A stretch of 18,111 bases of DNA, taken from Prevotella sp. (GTDB taxonomy: Bacteria; Bacteroidota; Bacteroidia; Bacteroidales; Bacteroidaceae). A program made the translations under genes and the position numbers. Shown here one piece after another: positions 1 to 8,053 of the stretch. The stretch spans positions 1 to 18,111 of the forward strand of contig JAFLSH010000015.1 in the NCBI GenBank assembly GCA_022511055.1, written 5' to 3'. Within the stretch, counting starts at the first letter, position 1; every line of letters begins with the position of its first letter. The notes beneath the pieces were generated by a model. It saw nothing but the letters and a program-made list of their open reading frames with translations, searched no databases and was not told where the DNA came from.

Positions 1-2
1 AG

Positions 3-59
3 ACCAAGTGGAAACAGGAAGCCTCGCTCCGCGAGCTGCTGAAATTCCTTGCTGCATAG
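3..59 (+). CDS. C-terminal end of an unidentified gene (partial)
   Basis: A reading frame open from the left edge ends in TAG at 57-59 and encodes 18 residues, TKWKQEASLRELLKFLAA. Codon choice (AAG, GAG, CTG, CTC) resembles the real genes in the window, and the frame ends 53 bases before the convergent stop of tadA, with a possible shared hairpin between. The residues suggest an amphipathic terminal helix. The stretch is too short to assign a family, and it could be a chance open frame. Confidence 0.4.
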   Translation, partial: TKWKQEASLRELLKFLAA

Positions 60-90
60 CGGCCATTATGCGCAGCTCTTCTCGGAAATA

Positions 91-114
91 GAGGGAGTAT
101 TATAATCCCCCCTC
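91..114. terminator. Possible hairpin between convergent genes
   Basis: GAGGG at 91-95 can pair with CCCTC at 110-114 around an AT-rich centre containing ATTATAAT. It sits between the converging ends of the left-edge frame and tadA and touches the tadA stop codon. The stem is short and no clean T-tract follows on either strand, so a terminator role is only suggested by position. Confidence 0.3.
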
Positions 115-547
115 AGCGTTTCTGCTGAAAAAACGATTGCATCAGTTGTCGGCACTCCGCTTCAAGAATGCCGCTCGTTACGTTGGCCTTGGGGTGCAGG
201 GCGCGAGGGGCGAAGAGCTGATAGCCGCGCTTTGGGTCGGCACAGCCGTAGACAATACGGGGCACTTGCGCCCAGCCCAGGGCGCCGGCACACATGGCGC
301 ATGGCTCAACGGTGACATAGAGCGTGCAGTCAGTCAGGTATTTCCCGCCTAATGTGTTGGCGGCGGCGGTGATGGCTTGCATTTCAGCATGGGCAGTCAC
401 ATCGGTCAGTGTCTCAGTGAGATTGTGGCTGCGGGCAATGATGCGGTTTTTGCATACAACTACCGCCCCAATGGGAACTTCGCCCGCCTGTAAAGCCAGT
501 TGGGCTTCGCCGATGGCTTGCTGCATGAAACGCTCATCTTCTGTCAT
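113..547 (-). CDS. tadA: tRNA-specific adenosine deaminase TadA
   Basis: The product (144 aa) is a zinc-dependent deaminase of the cytidine/deoxycytidylate deaminase fold. TadA converts A34 to inosine in the anticodon of tRNA-Arg(ACG) in the cytoplasm. The signature is intact: HAE at 53-55 (zinc ligand His53, proton shuttle Glu55) and PCAMC at 82-86 (zinc ligands Cys83 and Cys86), with EVPIGAVV near residue 23 typical of TadA. Length is normal for a bacterial TadA dimer subunit. The ATG at 545-547 lies about 45 nt downstream of a minus-strand TATCTTTG box, which supports this start. The gene is monocistronic and divergent from birA. A guanine or cytosine deaminase relative is the main alternative but fits the motifs less well. 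Confidence 0.93.
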   Translation of the reverse strand: MTEDERFMQQAIGEAQLALQAGEVPIGAVVVCKNRIIARSHNLTETLTDVTAHAEMQAITAAANTLGGKYLTDCTLYVTVEPCAMCAGALGWAQVPRIVYGCADPKRGYQLFAPRALHPKANVTSGILEAECRQLMQSFFQQKR

Positions 548-598
548 GTTCTTTTCTCTTTTTGCTGATGACTAATGGCCTTTGTGGCTATCAGGCTG

Positions 599-606
599 CA
601 AAGATA
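599..606 (-). promoter_or_regulatory. Promoter -7 box for tadA
   Basis: On the minus strand the sequence reads TATCTTTG followed by C, matching the Bacteroidota -7 consensus TAnnTTTG. The -33 region (about 621-630) holds only TTTC-like matches. It would give a leader of roughly 45 nt before the tadA ATG. It lies about 45 bp from the divergent birA box. Confidence 0.6.
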
Positions 607-650
607 CAAAGAAAAAGTGAGAAAGTTTTCGCTTTTATCGATATTTTGCT

Positions 651-658
651 TATCTTTG
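651..658 (+). promoter_or_regulatory. Promoter -7 box for birA-pyrH
   Basis: TATCTTTG at 651-658 matches the Bacteroidota TAnnTTTG -7 box. A TTTC at 627-630 sits 20 nt upstream, at the spacing expected for the -33 TTTG element. The expected transcription start would fall within a few bases of the birA ATG at 667, so the message would have almost no leader. Confidence 0.6.
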
Positions 659-666
659 CAGCCAGA

Positions 667-1380
667 ATGACTGATTTCAAGTTGATACATATCAGCGAGA
701 CAGACTCTGCTGTCCGTTACTGCGAAGAGTTAGCGGCGGGCGGCAGTACGGTGGATGCTGTGGTGTGGGCCGACTATCAGACGGCGGGGCGAGGGTGTGG
801 CTCGAATCAGTGGGAGAGTGAGCGGGGAAAGAACTTGTTGTTTTCCGTGCTGCTGCACCCTGAGGGTATGCTGGCCAGCCGCCAGTTCCACATCTCCATG
901 GCGGTGTCGGTAGCCATCTGTGAGGCACTGGAGCAGTATATTGGTGACCTTAGCATCAAGTGGCCTAACGACATCTATTGGCGTAATGGCAAGTTGGGCG
1001 GCATACTGATTGTGCATTCGTTGCAAGGAACGGTAATCAGAGATAGTATTGTCGGCGTGGGGATAAATGTCAATCAGCGGCAATTTGTGAGTGATGCGCC
1101 AAATCCCGTGTCGATGTGGCAGATAACGGGTCAGGAGACTGACCTGCGGCTGCTGTTGGATGACATATTATGCCGATTCAGGCAGCTGATGACCGAAGAT
1201 GTGCGCAGCCGTTACATGGCGCGCCTCTATCGGCGCAAGGGCTATCACCCCTATGCCGATGCGGGCGGGGTGTTCATGGCCCGGCTGGCCGACATCAGGG
1301 AAGATGGGCGGCTGGTGCTGTCAGACGAAGAGGGGTGTGAGCGAGTCTATGCGTTTAAGGAAGTACAATTTATCATATAG
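667..1380 (+). CDS. birA: Biotin--[acetyl-CoA-carboxylase] ligase (BirA catalytic type)
   Basis: The product (237 aa) activates biotin with ATP to biotinyl-5'-AMP and transfers it to the lysine of biotin carboxyl carrier protein. The catalytic core motifs are present in order: QTAGRG at 38-43 (biotinyl-AMP binding loop), KWPNDIYW at 98-105, KLGGIL at 109-114 and GVGINVN at 130-136. No N-terminal winged-helix domain is present, so this is a group I ligase that should not act as the bio-operon repressor. I chose ATG 667 because the upstream in-frame ATG at 562 lies before the promoter box and adds sequence with no resemblance to the family. The residue after GRG is Cys-Gly rather than the Arg-Arg/Gln-Gly often seen. 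It is followed 6 nt later by pyrH and is probably cotranscribed. Confidence 0.92.
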   Translation: MTDFKLIHISETDSAVRYCEELAAGGSTVDAVVWADYQTAGRGCGSNQWESERGKNLLFSVLLHPEGMLASRQFHISMAVSVAICEALEQYIGDLSIKWPNDIYWRNGKLGGILIVHSLQGTVIRDSIVGVGINVNQRQFVSDAPNPVSMWQITGQETDLRLLLDDILCRFRQLMTEDVRSRYMARLYRRKGYHPYADAGGVFMARLADIREDGRLVLSDEEGCERVYAFKEVQFII

Positions 1381-1386
1381 AAAGAC

Positions 1387-2094
1387 ATGAGATTCAAGAG
1401 GATTCTACTGAAGCTCTCAGGTGAGAGCCTGATGGGCAACCAGGGCTACGGCATTGACCCGGAGCGCCTGAGTGACTACGCAAAACAGATTAAGGAAGTG
1501 GCCGAGATGGGGGTGCAGATAGGCATTGTCATTGGCGGCGGTAACATCTTCCGCGGCTTGTCGGGCTCACAGAAGGGCTTCGACCGCGTGAAGGGCGACC
1601 AGATGGGTATGTGTGCCACGGTTATCAACTCGCTGGCGCTGAGTTCGGCACTCGGTGCCATTGGCGTGAAGAACAAAGTGCTGACTGCCATCCGCATGGA
1701 GCCGATAGGCGAGTTCTACACCAAGTGGAAGGCCATTGAGGCCATGGAGCAGGGGCAGGTCTGCATTTTCTCGGCAGGCACCGGTTCGCCTTATTTCACC
1801 ACTGACACAGGCTCCAGTCTGCGCGGCATTGAGATTGAGGCAGACGTGATGCTGAAAGGTACGCGAGTGGATGGCATCTATACGGCCGACCCGGAGAAAG
1901 ACCCGACCGCCACGAAGTTTGCCGACATAACGTACAAGGAAGTGCTGGCGCGTGGCCTGAAGGTCATGGACTTGACTGCCATTTGCATGTGCCAGGACAA
2001 TGACCTGCCCATCTATGTGTTCAACATGGATGTGGTTGGCAATCTGAAGAAGGTCATGGATGGTGAAGACATTGGTACGCTGGTACACAACTAA
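1387..2094 (+). CDS. pyrH: UMP kinase PyrH
   Basis: The product (235 aa) phosphorylates UMP to UDP with ATP in pyrimidine nucleotide synthesis. It is the bacterial hexameric amino-acid-kinase-fold enzyme, unrelated to eukaryotic UMP/CMP kinases. Visible signatures are KLSGESLMG near residue 9, GGGNIFRG at 50-57, an NMP-binding segment ending in INSLALSSAL, and TRVDGIYTADPEKDP near residue 158. Length is standard. The ATG lies 6 nt after the birA stop, so it is likely translated from the same message; no separate promoter is visible. A strong hairpin terminator follows at 2124-2183. Other bacterial PyrH enzymes are activated by GTP and inhibited by UTP; this is family knowledge, not shown here. 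Confidence 0.97.
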   Translation: MRFKRILLKLSGESLMGNQGYGIDPERLSDYAKQIKEVAEMGVQIGIVIGGGNIFRGLSGSQKGFDRVKGDQMGMCATVINSLALSSALGAIGVKNKVLTAIRMEPIGEFYTKWKAIEAMEQGQVCIFSAGTGSPYFTTDTGSSLRGIEIEADVMLKGTRVDGIYTADPEKDPTATKFADITYKEVLARGLKVMDLTAICMCQDNDLPIYVFNMDVVGNLKKVMDGEDIGTLVHN

Positions 2095-2123
2095 GCCGGC
2101 GATGCGATAAACGCACGACAAAG

Positions 2124-2190
2124 ACAAAGAAGAAAGCCTTTTCTTGGCTCTGAGCGGAGCTGCAAAAAGGCTTTCTTCTTTGTTTTTCTT
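2124..2190 (+). terminator. Strong intrinsic terminator after pyrH
   Basis: Positions 2124-2142 and 2165-2183 are perfect 19-base inverse complements around a 22-nt loop, and the stem runs into a T-rich tract (TTTTCTTTGTCTTT). It ends the birA-pyrH transcript and lies between convergent genes, so it may also stop the minus-strand operon ending at 2231, although the T-tract on that strand is weak. Confidence 0.85.
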
Positions 2191-2195
2191 TGTCT

Positions 2196-2209
2196 TTCGC
2201 TTCGGCGAA
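2196..2209. terminator. UUCG-capped hairpin between convergent operons
   Basis: TTCGC-TTCG-GCGAA is a 5-bp stem closed by C-G over a UUCG tetraloop, a very stable cap in RNA. A T-rich stretch (TTGTTTCTTT) follows on the plus strand. It may act as a backup terminator to the large stem just upstream or protect 3' ends. Confidence 0.4.
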
Positions 2210-2230
2210 TTGTTTCTTTAACTCGGTGAA

Positions 2231-2647
2231 TTAGTCTTTGATTTCTTCAAACTCAATGTATTCGCCCTCACTATCGTCAAAGATTTTGCGGTTGGACTGC
2301 TGAGTAGTGTCACGGTCGTCAATGACTGTTACGCCGCTGCTCATATCCACGGTGCGGCGCGTAGTCGTTTTTTGTTCGGGTTTCTGCTGCGGTTTCTGCT
2401 TAGGCTTGCCCTCATCAGCGCTCTTGAAATAATCGTTGTCGAACTTTTTCTCTTCGGGTTTGTAGTACTTCTGTGAGGTGCGGCGGAAATACTCTTTTTC
2501 CTCCTCCGCCTTCCGCTGCGCGCGCGCCAGTGCCTGGTTTTCCAGAATGGTGCGCAGGTTGCGCAATGTCTTGTGGAACAAGATAGCCATCACAAGCGCA
2601 ACGAAGATGAACGCCATCAGCAATATTCCGAGAATTCCTTTGAACAT
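2231..2647 (-). CDS. DUF4834-like small single-pass membrane protein
   Basis: The product (138 aa) has one hydrophobic segment at about residues 3-25, then a basic/acidic helical stretch (about 27-60, rich in Arg, Lys, Glu and Ala), and a long hydrophilic, probably disordered Lys/Gln/Asp/Glu-rich tail ending EYIEFEEIKD. This layout, and the position after pssA, match what I recall of the Bacteroidota family DUF4834. No enzymatic motif is visible and the function is unknown. The ATG lies 46 nt after the pssA stop with no promoter box in the gap, so it is probably the last gene of the psd-pssA operon. A role in membrane organisation or lipid handling would be inference from context only. Confidence 0.75.
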   Translation of the reverse strand: MFKGILGILLMAFIFVALVMAILFHKTLRNLRTILENQALARAQRKAEEEKEYFRRTSQKYYKPEEKKFDNDYFKSADEGKPKQKPQQKPEQKTTTRRTVDMSSGVTVIDDRDTTQQSNRKIFDDSEGEYIEFEEIKD

Positions 2648-2693
2648 AAGTTTTTGGAGTTTATTGTTTTATACTTGTATTTCAGACTTATTT

Positions 2694-3386
2694 CTATTGC
2701 TTGTTGGTAATGACTGACAGCAGAACATACCAGGCAATGCAGGCTGCTATGCCTTTTACGCCCAGCAATAGGATGAGAGGAATGCAGGTAAGCACAAAAA
2801 CATATTTGACCTCATTGCCCTGCCAGCCCCATGTCTTGAACTTCAGGGCAAACATGGGAATTTCGCAGACCAGCAGCCAGCAGCTGACGAAAGAGGCAGC
2901 CAGGATTGCCCAGGAGGCATAGGGCAGTGAGGTGAGCGTATCGCCCATGCCGGCAATCAGCGCCCCCCAGAACAGGGCATTGGCCGGAGTCGGCAGCCCG
3001 ATGAATCCTAATGTCTGGCGCTCATCGAGATTGAACTTCGCCAGCCGAAGGGCAGAGAAGGCGGCCATGACAAAGGCGAGGAAAGGCTCTGCGCCGTGCC
3101 AACTCCACTCATGCGGAGCGAGCAGCGTGAGTTCCTTGAAGATAATGGCTGACGGAGCCAAGCCGAAGGTGATGTTGTCGGCCAGGGAGTCCAGTTCTTT
3201 GCCGATGGGTGAGCTGACCCCTAACAGCCGGGCCGACATGCCATCGAAAAAGTCGAACACAGCCCCCACGATAATGAATATCAGCGCTTCCCAGAACTGC
3301 CCGCAAAACGCAAAGTAGGTAGCGATGCAACCCGAAATCAGATTGCAGCAGGTAATTGTGTTGGGGATATGTCGTTTAAGGCTCAT
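2694..3386 (-). CDS. pssA: CDP-diacylglycerol--serine O-phosphatidyltransferase (phosphatidylserine synthase)
   Basis: The product (230 aa) condenses CDP-diacylglycerol with L-serine to phosphatidylserine at the inner membrane. The CDP-alcohol phosphotransferase signature D-G-x2-A-R-x8-G-x3-D-x3-D is complete: Asp48-Gly49, Ala52-Arg53, Gly62, Asp66 and Asp70. Several hydrophobic segments follow, as in the multi-spanning integral membrane family. I chose the ATG at 3384-3386, which overlaps the psd stop as ATGA and starts [12 protein letters not shown]; a longer in-frame start at 3449 lies inside psd and adds 21 residues with no family character. AAGGAG precedes the ATG by only one base, too close to act as a standard Shine-Dalgarno, so translational coupling to psd is more likely. 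Its product feeds Psd directly. Confidence 0.95.
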   Translation of the reverse strand: MSLKRHIPNTITCCNLISGCIATYFAFCGQFWEALIFIIVGAVFDFFDGMSARLLGVSSPIGKELDSLADNITFGLAPSAIIFKELTLLAPHEWSWHGAEPFLAFVMAAFSALRLAKFNLDERQTLGFIGLPTPANALFWGALIAGMGDTLTSLPYASWAILAASFVSCWLLVCEIPMFALKFKTWGWQGNEVKYVFVLTCIPLILLLGVKGIAACIAWYVLLSVITNKQ

Positions 3387-4078
3387 TCTCCTTTCAGTTT
3401 GGCAATCACGGTCTGGTCGCCGGTGGTTGGCTGATCCATGGTTACGCAAATCTTTGCCGACAGTGGCAGATAGATATCTACGCGCGAGCCGAGCTTGATG
3501 AATCCCAGGTGCTGGTCGACAAAGCAGTCATCGCCCTCCTTGGCGTAGGTGACAATGCGCCGTGCCATGGCGCCGGCTATCTGTCTGACCAGGATATCCT
3601 CACCCTCTGGGGTGGTAATCATGACATCAGCGTGTTCGTTCTCATCGCTGGCCTTGGGCAGCCAGGCTTTATGGAAGTTACCATCGAAATGGCGTACGGA
3701 CTTCACCTTTCCATCAACGGGAAACCAGTTGGCGTGGACATTCAGCGGGCTCATAAAGATGCTGACTAACAGCCGCTTATCGTTGAAGTATTCGTATTCC
3801 ATTGTTTCCTCAATTACCACAATCTTTCCATCGGCCGGCGCAACGACCGTGCGGTCAGAATCGCCGTTGAAGTAGCGGATGGGGCAACGGTAGAAGTTCA
3901 GCAGCAGAAACCAGACAACACACATGACAACTACATAGAGCCAAAAGGGGATTGTTGTGTCAAGCGCAAACCAGAGCAGCGCACCAAAAGCCACAATGGC
4001 TATGGCTGAGTATAATAATTCGTATGTGCCTTCGCGGTGTATTCTTATTTTTTTTAGCTTCTTTATTCTTTCACCCAT
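3383..4078 (-). CDS. psd: Phosphatidylserine decarboxylase proenzyme
   Basis: The product (231 aa) decarboxylates phosphatidylserine to phosphatidylethanolamine, using a pyruvoyl group made by self-cleavage. The short Psd form is indicated by length, two N-terminal membrane segments (about 21-38 and 43-62), APADGKIV at 80-87, [12 protein letters not shown] at 109-120, and the cleavage site LGS at 196-198, where Gly197-Ser198 would be cut and Ser198 become the pyruvoyl. A canonical promoter lies upstream at 4102-4133 and gives a short leader to the ATG at 4076-4078. It is first in the operon psd-pssA-DUF4834-like and overlaps pssA by 4 nt. Pathway order is the reverse of gene order. Confidence 0.95.
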   Translation of the reverse strand: MGERIKKLKKIRIHREGTYELLYSAIAIVAFGALLWFALDTTIPFWLYVVVMCVVWFLLLNFYRCPIRYFNGDSDRTVVAPADGKIVVIEETMEYEYFNDKRLLVSIFMSPLNVHANWFPVDGKVKSVRHFDGNFHKAWLPKASDENEHADVMITTPEGEDILVRQIAGAMARRIVTYAKEGDDCFVDQHLGFIKLGSRVDIYLPLSAKICVTMDQPTTGDQTVIAKLKGE

Positions 4079-4101
4079 GGTTAGTATTTGTATTTTCAGT
4101 G

Positions 4102-4133
4102 CAAAGGTACATTTTTTTTATGTAAGTTACAAA
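4102..4133 (-). promoter_or_regulatory. Promoter for psd-pssA operon
   Basis: On the minus strand TTTG (4133-4130) is followed after exactly 20 nt by TACCTTTG (4109-4102). Both match the Bacteroidota -33 TTTG and -7 TAnnTTTG elements. Transcription would start at about 4095, some 15-20 nt before the psd ATG. Confidence 0.8.
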
Positions 4134-4149
4134 CTTTTTACGTTTTTCT

Positions 4150-4181
4150 TTTGGAAATATCAACTTTTCACTGTAACTTTG
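4150..4181 (+). promoter_or_regulatory. Promoter for dnaE
   Basis: TTTG at 4150-4153 and TAACTTTG at 4174-4181 are separated by exactly 20 nt, a full match to the Bacteroidota consensus. The leader to the ATG at 4236 would be about 45-50 nt. The two outward-facing promoters (this one and that of psd) have only 16 bp between their -33 elements. Confidence 0.82.
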
Positions 4182-4235
4182 CGCTCGACCAAGGGTTGCT
4201 TTTTCTTGCAAAGAGCCTATAAAAACTGACAGGAA

Positions 4236-7200
4236 ATGGAAGATTTCGTACATCTGCACGTTCATACGTACTACTCTATACTCGATGGCCAGTCGAGCAT
4301 CAAGAAGTTAGTGGACAAGGCCGTGGCTAACGGCATGAAGGGCATGGCTATCACTGACCACGGTGACATGTTCGGCATCAAGGAATTCCACGACATAGTT
4401 CAGGGTGTGAACAAAGGGCGCAAGAAAGAGGGAAAGGAACTGTTCAAGCCCATCTTTGGCTGCGAGATGTACGTGGCCAAGCACGGCCCCAAGGAGCAGA
4501 AGAACGGCAAGGATGACCAGAGCGGCTACCACCTCATTGTGCTGGCCAAGAACTATCAGGGCTACAAAAACCTGATAAAAATCGTGTCGAACTCGTGGGT
4601 CGACGGCTACTATCTGCGACCGCGCACCGACCGCGCCGACTTGGAGAAGTATCATGAGGGGCTGATTGTCTGTTCGGCCTGCATAGCCGGCGAAGTGCCA
4701 CGGAAAATCCTGAACGGCGACATGGCCGGAGCCCGCGAGGCTGTGGAGTGGTACCGCCGCGTGTTTGGCGACGACTATTACCTGGAGCTGCAGCGCCACG
4801 AGGTGAAAGACCCGGCTCTCCGCGCCAACCGCGAGACCTTCCCCTTGCAGCAGCAGGCCAACAAAGTGCTGATAGACTTGGCCCGTGAGTATGGCATTAA
4901 GTTGGTGTGTACCAATGATGCCCATTTCGTTGACGAGGAGAACGCCGAGGCGCACGACCATTTGCTCTGTCTGAGTACGGGCAAGGACTTGGATGACCCT
5001 TCGCGCATGCTCTATTCGAAGCAAGAGTGGTTTAAGACCCGCGAAGAGATGAACGACGTTTTCAGCGATGTGCCTGAAGCCCTGGCCAATACGTTAGAGA
5101 TACTGGACAAGGTGGAGGCCTACAGCCTGGACCACGACCCCATCATGCCCTTCTTCCCCATTCCCGAGTCATTCGGCACGGAGGAAGAGTGGCGCAGGAA
5201 GTTCACCGAGCAAGACCTTTACGAAGAGTTCACCCGCGACGAGAACGGCGAGAATCCGCTGCCGCCGGAGGAGGGCGAGCAGAAAATCAAGAAGCTGGGT
5301 GGCTATGACAAGATATACCGCATCAAGTTCGAGGCTGACTATTTGGCAGAGCTGGCCTACAAAGGTGCCCGGAAGCGCTACGGCGAGACACTGTCTGAAG
5401 AGGTTGAGGAGCGGGTGCGCTTCGAGCTGCATATCATGAAGACCATGGGGTTTCCCGGCTACTTTCTCATTGTTCAGGACTTCATCAACTCGGCGCGCGA
5501 TGAGTTAGACGTGATGGTAGGCCCTGGGCGTGGCTCGGCGGCAGGCTCAGTGGTGGCTTACTGCCTGGGAATCACGAAGATAGACCCGCTGAAATATGAC
5601 CTGCTGTTTGAGCGTTTCCTGAATCCTGACCGCATCTCGCTGCCGGATATTGACACCGACTTCGATGATGACGGCCGCGGCCGTGTGCTGAAGTGGGTGA
5701 TGGACAAGTACGGCCACGAAAACTGCGCCCACATTATCACCTACGCATCAATGGCGACCAAGAACAGCATCAAGGACGTGGCGCGTGTGGAGAAGCTGCC
5801 GCTGAACATGTCGAATACGCTCTGCAAGGCCATTCCCGACCGTCTGCCCGACGGGCTGAAGATGAATCTGACCAATGCCATCAAGTGTACGCCGGAGCTG
5901 CGCGAGGCTGAAGCCTCGGCAGACCCCGCTCTGGCCAACACCATCAAATACGCCAAGATGCTGGAGGGCACCGTGCGCGGCACGGGCATTCACGCCTGCG
6001 GCTTCATTATCTGCCGCGACCCCATCAGCGACTGGGTGCCTGTGTCTACGGCCGACGACCCGGACTTCAAGGACACCAAGACCAACTGCACGCAGTATGA
6101 CGGCCACGTGATTGAGTCGACGGGGCTGATAAAGATGGACTTCCTGGGGCTGAAGACACTCTCGGAACTGAAGGAAGCCTGCGCCAATGTCAAGCTGAGG
6201 CACGGCATTGACATAGACCTTGACACCATTCCCATAGACGATACCAAGACCTACGAACTCTACCAGCAGGGGCGTACCATCGGCACGTTCCAGTTTGAGT
6301 CGGCGGGCATGCAGAAGCATTTGCGCGACCTGCACCCCACCGTGTTCGAAGACCTGATAGCCATGAACGCCCTCTATCGGCCGGGCCCCATGGACTATAT
6401 CCCCTCTTTCATTGCCCGAAAGAATGGCCGCGAGGAAATCAAGTACGACATTCCCTGCATGGAGAAATACCTGAAGGACACCTACGGCATTACTGTCTAC
6501 CAGGAGCAGGTGATGCTGCTCTCGCGCCAGCTGGCCGACTTCACCCGTGGCGAGAGCGATGCCCTGCGTAAAGCCATGGGTAAGAAGAAGAAAGACCTTG
6601 TCGACGCGATGAAGCCCAAGTTCATTGAGGGTGGCAAGAAGAACGGCCACGACCCGGCAATCCTGGAAAAGATTTGGGGCGACTGGGAGAAGTTTGCCTC
6701 TTACGCGTTCAACAAGTCGCATGCGGCCTGCTATTCGTGGGTGGCCTATCAGACGGCCTATCTGAAGGCCAACTACCCTGCCGAGTACATGGCTGCCATT
6801 ATGACACGCCGGCGCGACCAGATTACGGAAATCACCAAGCTGATGGATGAGTGCAAGCAGATGGGGATAGCCACACTGGGCCCCGACGTGAACGAATCGT
6901 ACCTGAAGTTTGGTGTCAACGCCAAGGGCGAGATACGTTTCGGACTGGCAGGTATCAAGGGCATGGGCGACAATGCCGCCGAGGCCATCATCAGGGAACG
7001 TGAGCAGAACGGCCCGTACAAGGACATCTACGACTTTGCGCAGCGCGTGAACATGTCGGCAGTCAACCGCAAGGCTTTCGAGTCATTAGTGCTGAGCGGC
7101 GGCTTCGACAGCTTCGGCATTCGCCGCGAGAACTACTTTGCGGAGAACAACAAGTGCGAGATGTTCCTCGACACACTGGTGCGCTACGGCCAGGTCTATC

Positions 7201-7949
7201 AGCAGGAGAAGCAGCAGGCTGTCAACTCGCTGTTCGGAGGCTTCGGCGACGGTGTGGAGATAGCCGTGCCGCCTGTGCCGAAGACCGATGTGCGGTGGAG
7301 CGACATTGAGCGGCTGAACAAGGAGCGCGACCTGGTGGGCATCTACCTGTCGGCTCACCCGCTGGATGAATATAAAATCATACTCGACAACCGCTGCAAT
7401 GCCACCTGCGGTGACTTGGCCGACATTACCCGCCTTGAGGGTAGCGAGGAAGTCAACCTGGGCGGAATAGTGACTGCGGTGCGCTCGAAGTTCACGAAGA
7501 ACGGGAAGCCGTGCGGCTTTGTGACCATTGAGGACTATCAGGGCAGTGGCGAACTGGCCATCTTTGGCGATGACTGGCCCCGCTGGAACGGATGGTTTAC
7601 CGAGGGAGCCGCCATCTATATCACCGCCAAGCTGCAGCAGCGCTTCCGCGACAGCGACCAGAAAGAGCTGAAGGTGCAGAACATAGAATACTTGCAGACG
7701 GTGAAGGAGAACACCATCGACCACATCACCATCATTCTGACCGCCGACCTGCTGACCGACCAGGTGGTGACCGACCTGGGCGAGATGGTCAGGGAGCATC
7801 CGGGGCGCACCAAGCTCTTCTTCCAGCTGCGCGATGCCACGGGCAAGCGCCACGTGCTGCTGCGGTCGGCCAACAGCACCATTGACGTGAAGCACTCGCT
7901 GATAGACTACATAAACCAGCACGAGGCGCTGGATTATCACATCAACTGA
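4236..7949 (+). CDS. dnaE: DNA polymerase III subunit alpha
   Basis: The product (1237 aa) is the C-family replicative polymerase catalytic subunit. The N-terminal PHP domain has HLHVHTYYS (His8, His10), ITDHGDMFG (Asp41, His42, Asp44), Glu77 and His99. The palm carries GPGRGSAAGS at 429-438 and PDIDTDF at 470-476 (catalytic Asp471 and Asp473); the third carboxylate is probably Asp635 in IKMDFLGLKTL. A helix-hairpin-helix region (GLAGIKGMGDNAAEAI) and a C-terminal OB-fold (starting near VNLGGIVTAVRSKF) follow, in the DnaE1 order. Length is within the family range. A hydrophilic insert near residues 310-370 (FTRDENGENPLPPEEGEQ) lies between PHP and palm. ATG 4236 is supported by the promoter at 4150-4181. 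It precedes trxA and could be cotranscribed with it, although a hairpin lies between. Confidence 0.97.
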   Translation: MEDFVHLHVHTYYSILDGQSSIKKLVDKAVANGMKGMAITDHGDMFGIKEFHDIVQGVNKGRKKEGKELFKPIFGCEMYVAKHGPKEQKNGKDDQSGYHLIVLAKNYQGYKNLIKIVSNSWVDGYYLRPRTDRADLEKYHEGLIVCSACIAGEVPRKILNGDMAGAREAVEWYRRVFGDDYYLELQRHEVKDPALRANRETFPLQQQANKVLIDLAREYGIKLVCTNDAHFVDEENAEAHDHLLCLSTGKDLDDPSRMLYSKQEWFKTREEMNDVFSDVPEALANTLEILDKVEAYSLDHDPIMPFFPIPESFGTEEEWRRKFTEQDLYEEFTRDENGENPLPPEEGEQKIKKLGGYDKIYRIKFEADYLAELAYKGARKRYGETLSEEVEERVRFELHIMKTMGFPGYFLIVQDFINSARDELDVMVGPGRGSAAGSVVAYCLGITKIDPLKYDLLFERFLNPDRISLPDIDTDFDDDGRGRVLKWVMDKYGHENCAHIITYASMATKNSIKDVARVEKLPLNMSNTLCKAIPDRLPDGLKMNLTNAIKCTPELREAEASADPALANTIKYAKMLEGTVRGTGIHACGFIICRDPISDWVPVSTADDPDFKDTKTNCTQYDGHVIESTGLIKMDFLGLKTLSELKEACANVKLRHGIDIDLDTIPIDDTKTYELYQQGRTIGTFQFESAGMQKHLRDLHPTVFEDLIAMNALYRPGPMDYIPSFIARKNGREEIKYDIPCMEKYLKDTYGITVYQEQVMLLSRQLADFTRGESDALRKAMGKKKKDLVDAMKPKFIEGGKKNGHDPAILEKIWGDWEKFASYAFNKSHAACYSWVAYQTAYLKANYPAEYMAAIMTRRRDQITEITKLMDECKQMGIATLGPDVNESYLKFGVNAKGEIRFGLAGIKGMGDNAAEAIIREREQNGPYKDIYDFAQRVNMSAVNRKAFESLVLSGGFDSFGIRRENYFAENNKCEMFLDTLVRYGQVYQQEKQQAVNSLFGGFGDGVEIAVPPVPKTDVRWSDIERLNKERDLVGIYLSAHPLDEYKIILDNRCNATCGDLADITRLEGSEEVNLGGIVTAVRSKFTKNGKPCGFVTIEDYQGSGELAIFGDDWPRWNGWFTEGAAIYITAKLQQRFRDSDQKELKVQNIEYLQTVKENTIDHITIILTADLLTDQVVTDLGEMVREHPGRTKLFFQLRDATGKRHVLLRSANSTIDVKHSLIDYINQHEALDYHIN

Positions 7950-7984
7950 GCGCGTTTGGCACGGTGTTTGCTGAAGAAACGGTA

Positions 7985-8010
7985 GAGCGGGGGCGGTAGT
8001 ATGCCCCCTC
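7985..8010 (+). terminator. GC-rich hairpin between dnaE and trxA
   Basis: GGGGGC at 7989-7994 pairs with GCCCCC at 8003-8008 over an 8-nt loop, with outer GAG/CTC-type pairing possible around a bulged C. Only TCTTCTCC follows rather than a T-run, so it may attenuate rather than terminate. No TAnnTTTG box is visible between here and trxA, so trxA may depend on read-through. Confidence 0.45.
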
Positions 8011-8053
8011 TTCTCCAGAAAACTATTATAAACCCTAAAAAATAACAACAACA

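Noticed and set aside
91..114. Resemblance of the GAGGG...CCCTC hairpin to the GGGGGC...GCCCCC hairpin at 7985-8010, suggesting a dispersed element
   Set aside because: The similarity is limited to short G/C stems around AT-containing loops; the intervening bases do not align well enough to call a repeat family.
562..666. Upstream in-frame extension of birA
   Set aside because: It includes the promoter box and encodes sequence unlike the ligase family; ATG 667 fits the conserved start.
3387..3449. 21-residue N-terminal extension of pssA
   Set aside because: It lies inside psd in another frame and has no membrane-protein character; the ATGA overlap start is preferred.
5748..6722. 324-aa open frame on the minus strand inside dnaE
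   Set aside because: It is antisense to a strongly conserved polymerase, has no start signals or family character, and reflects codon bias of dnaE; the same holds for the long minus-strand frame at 7086-8054.
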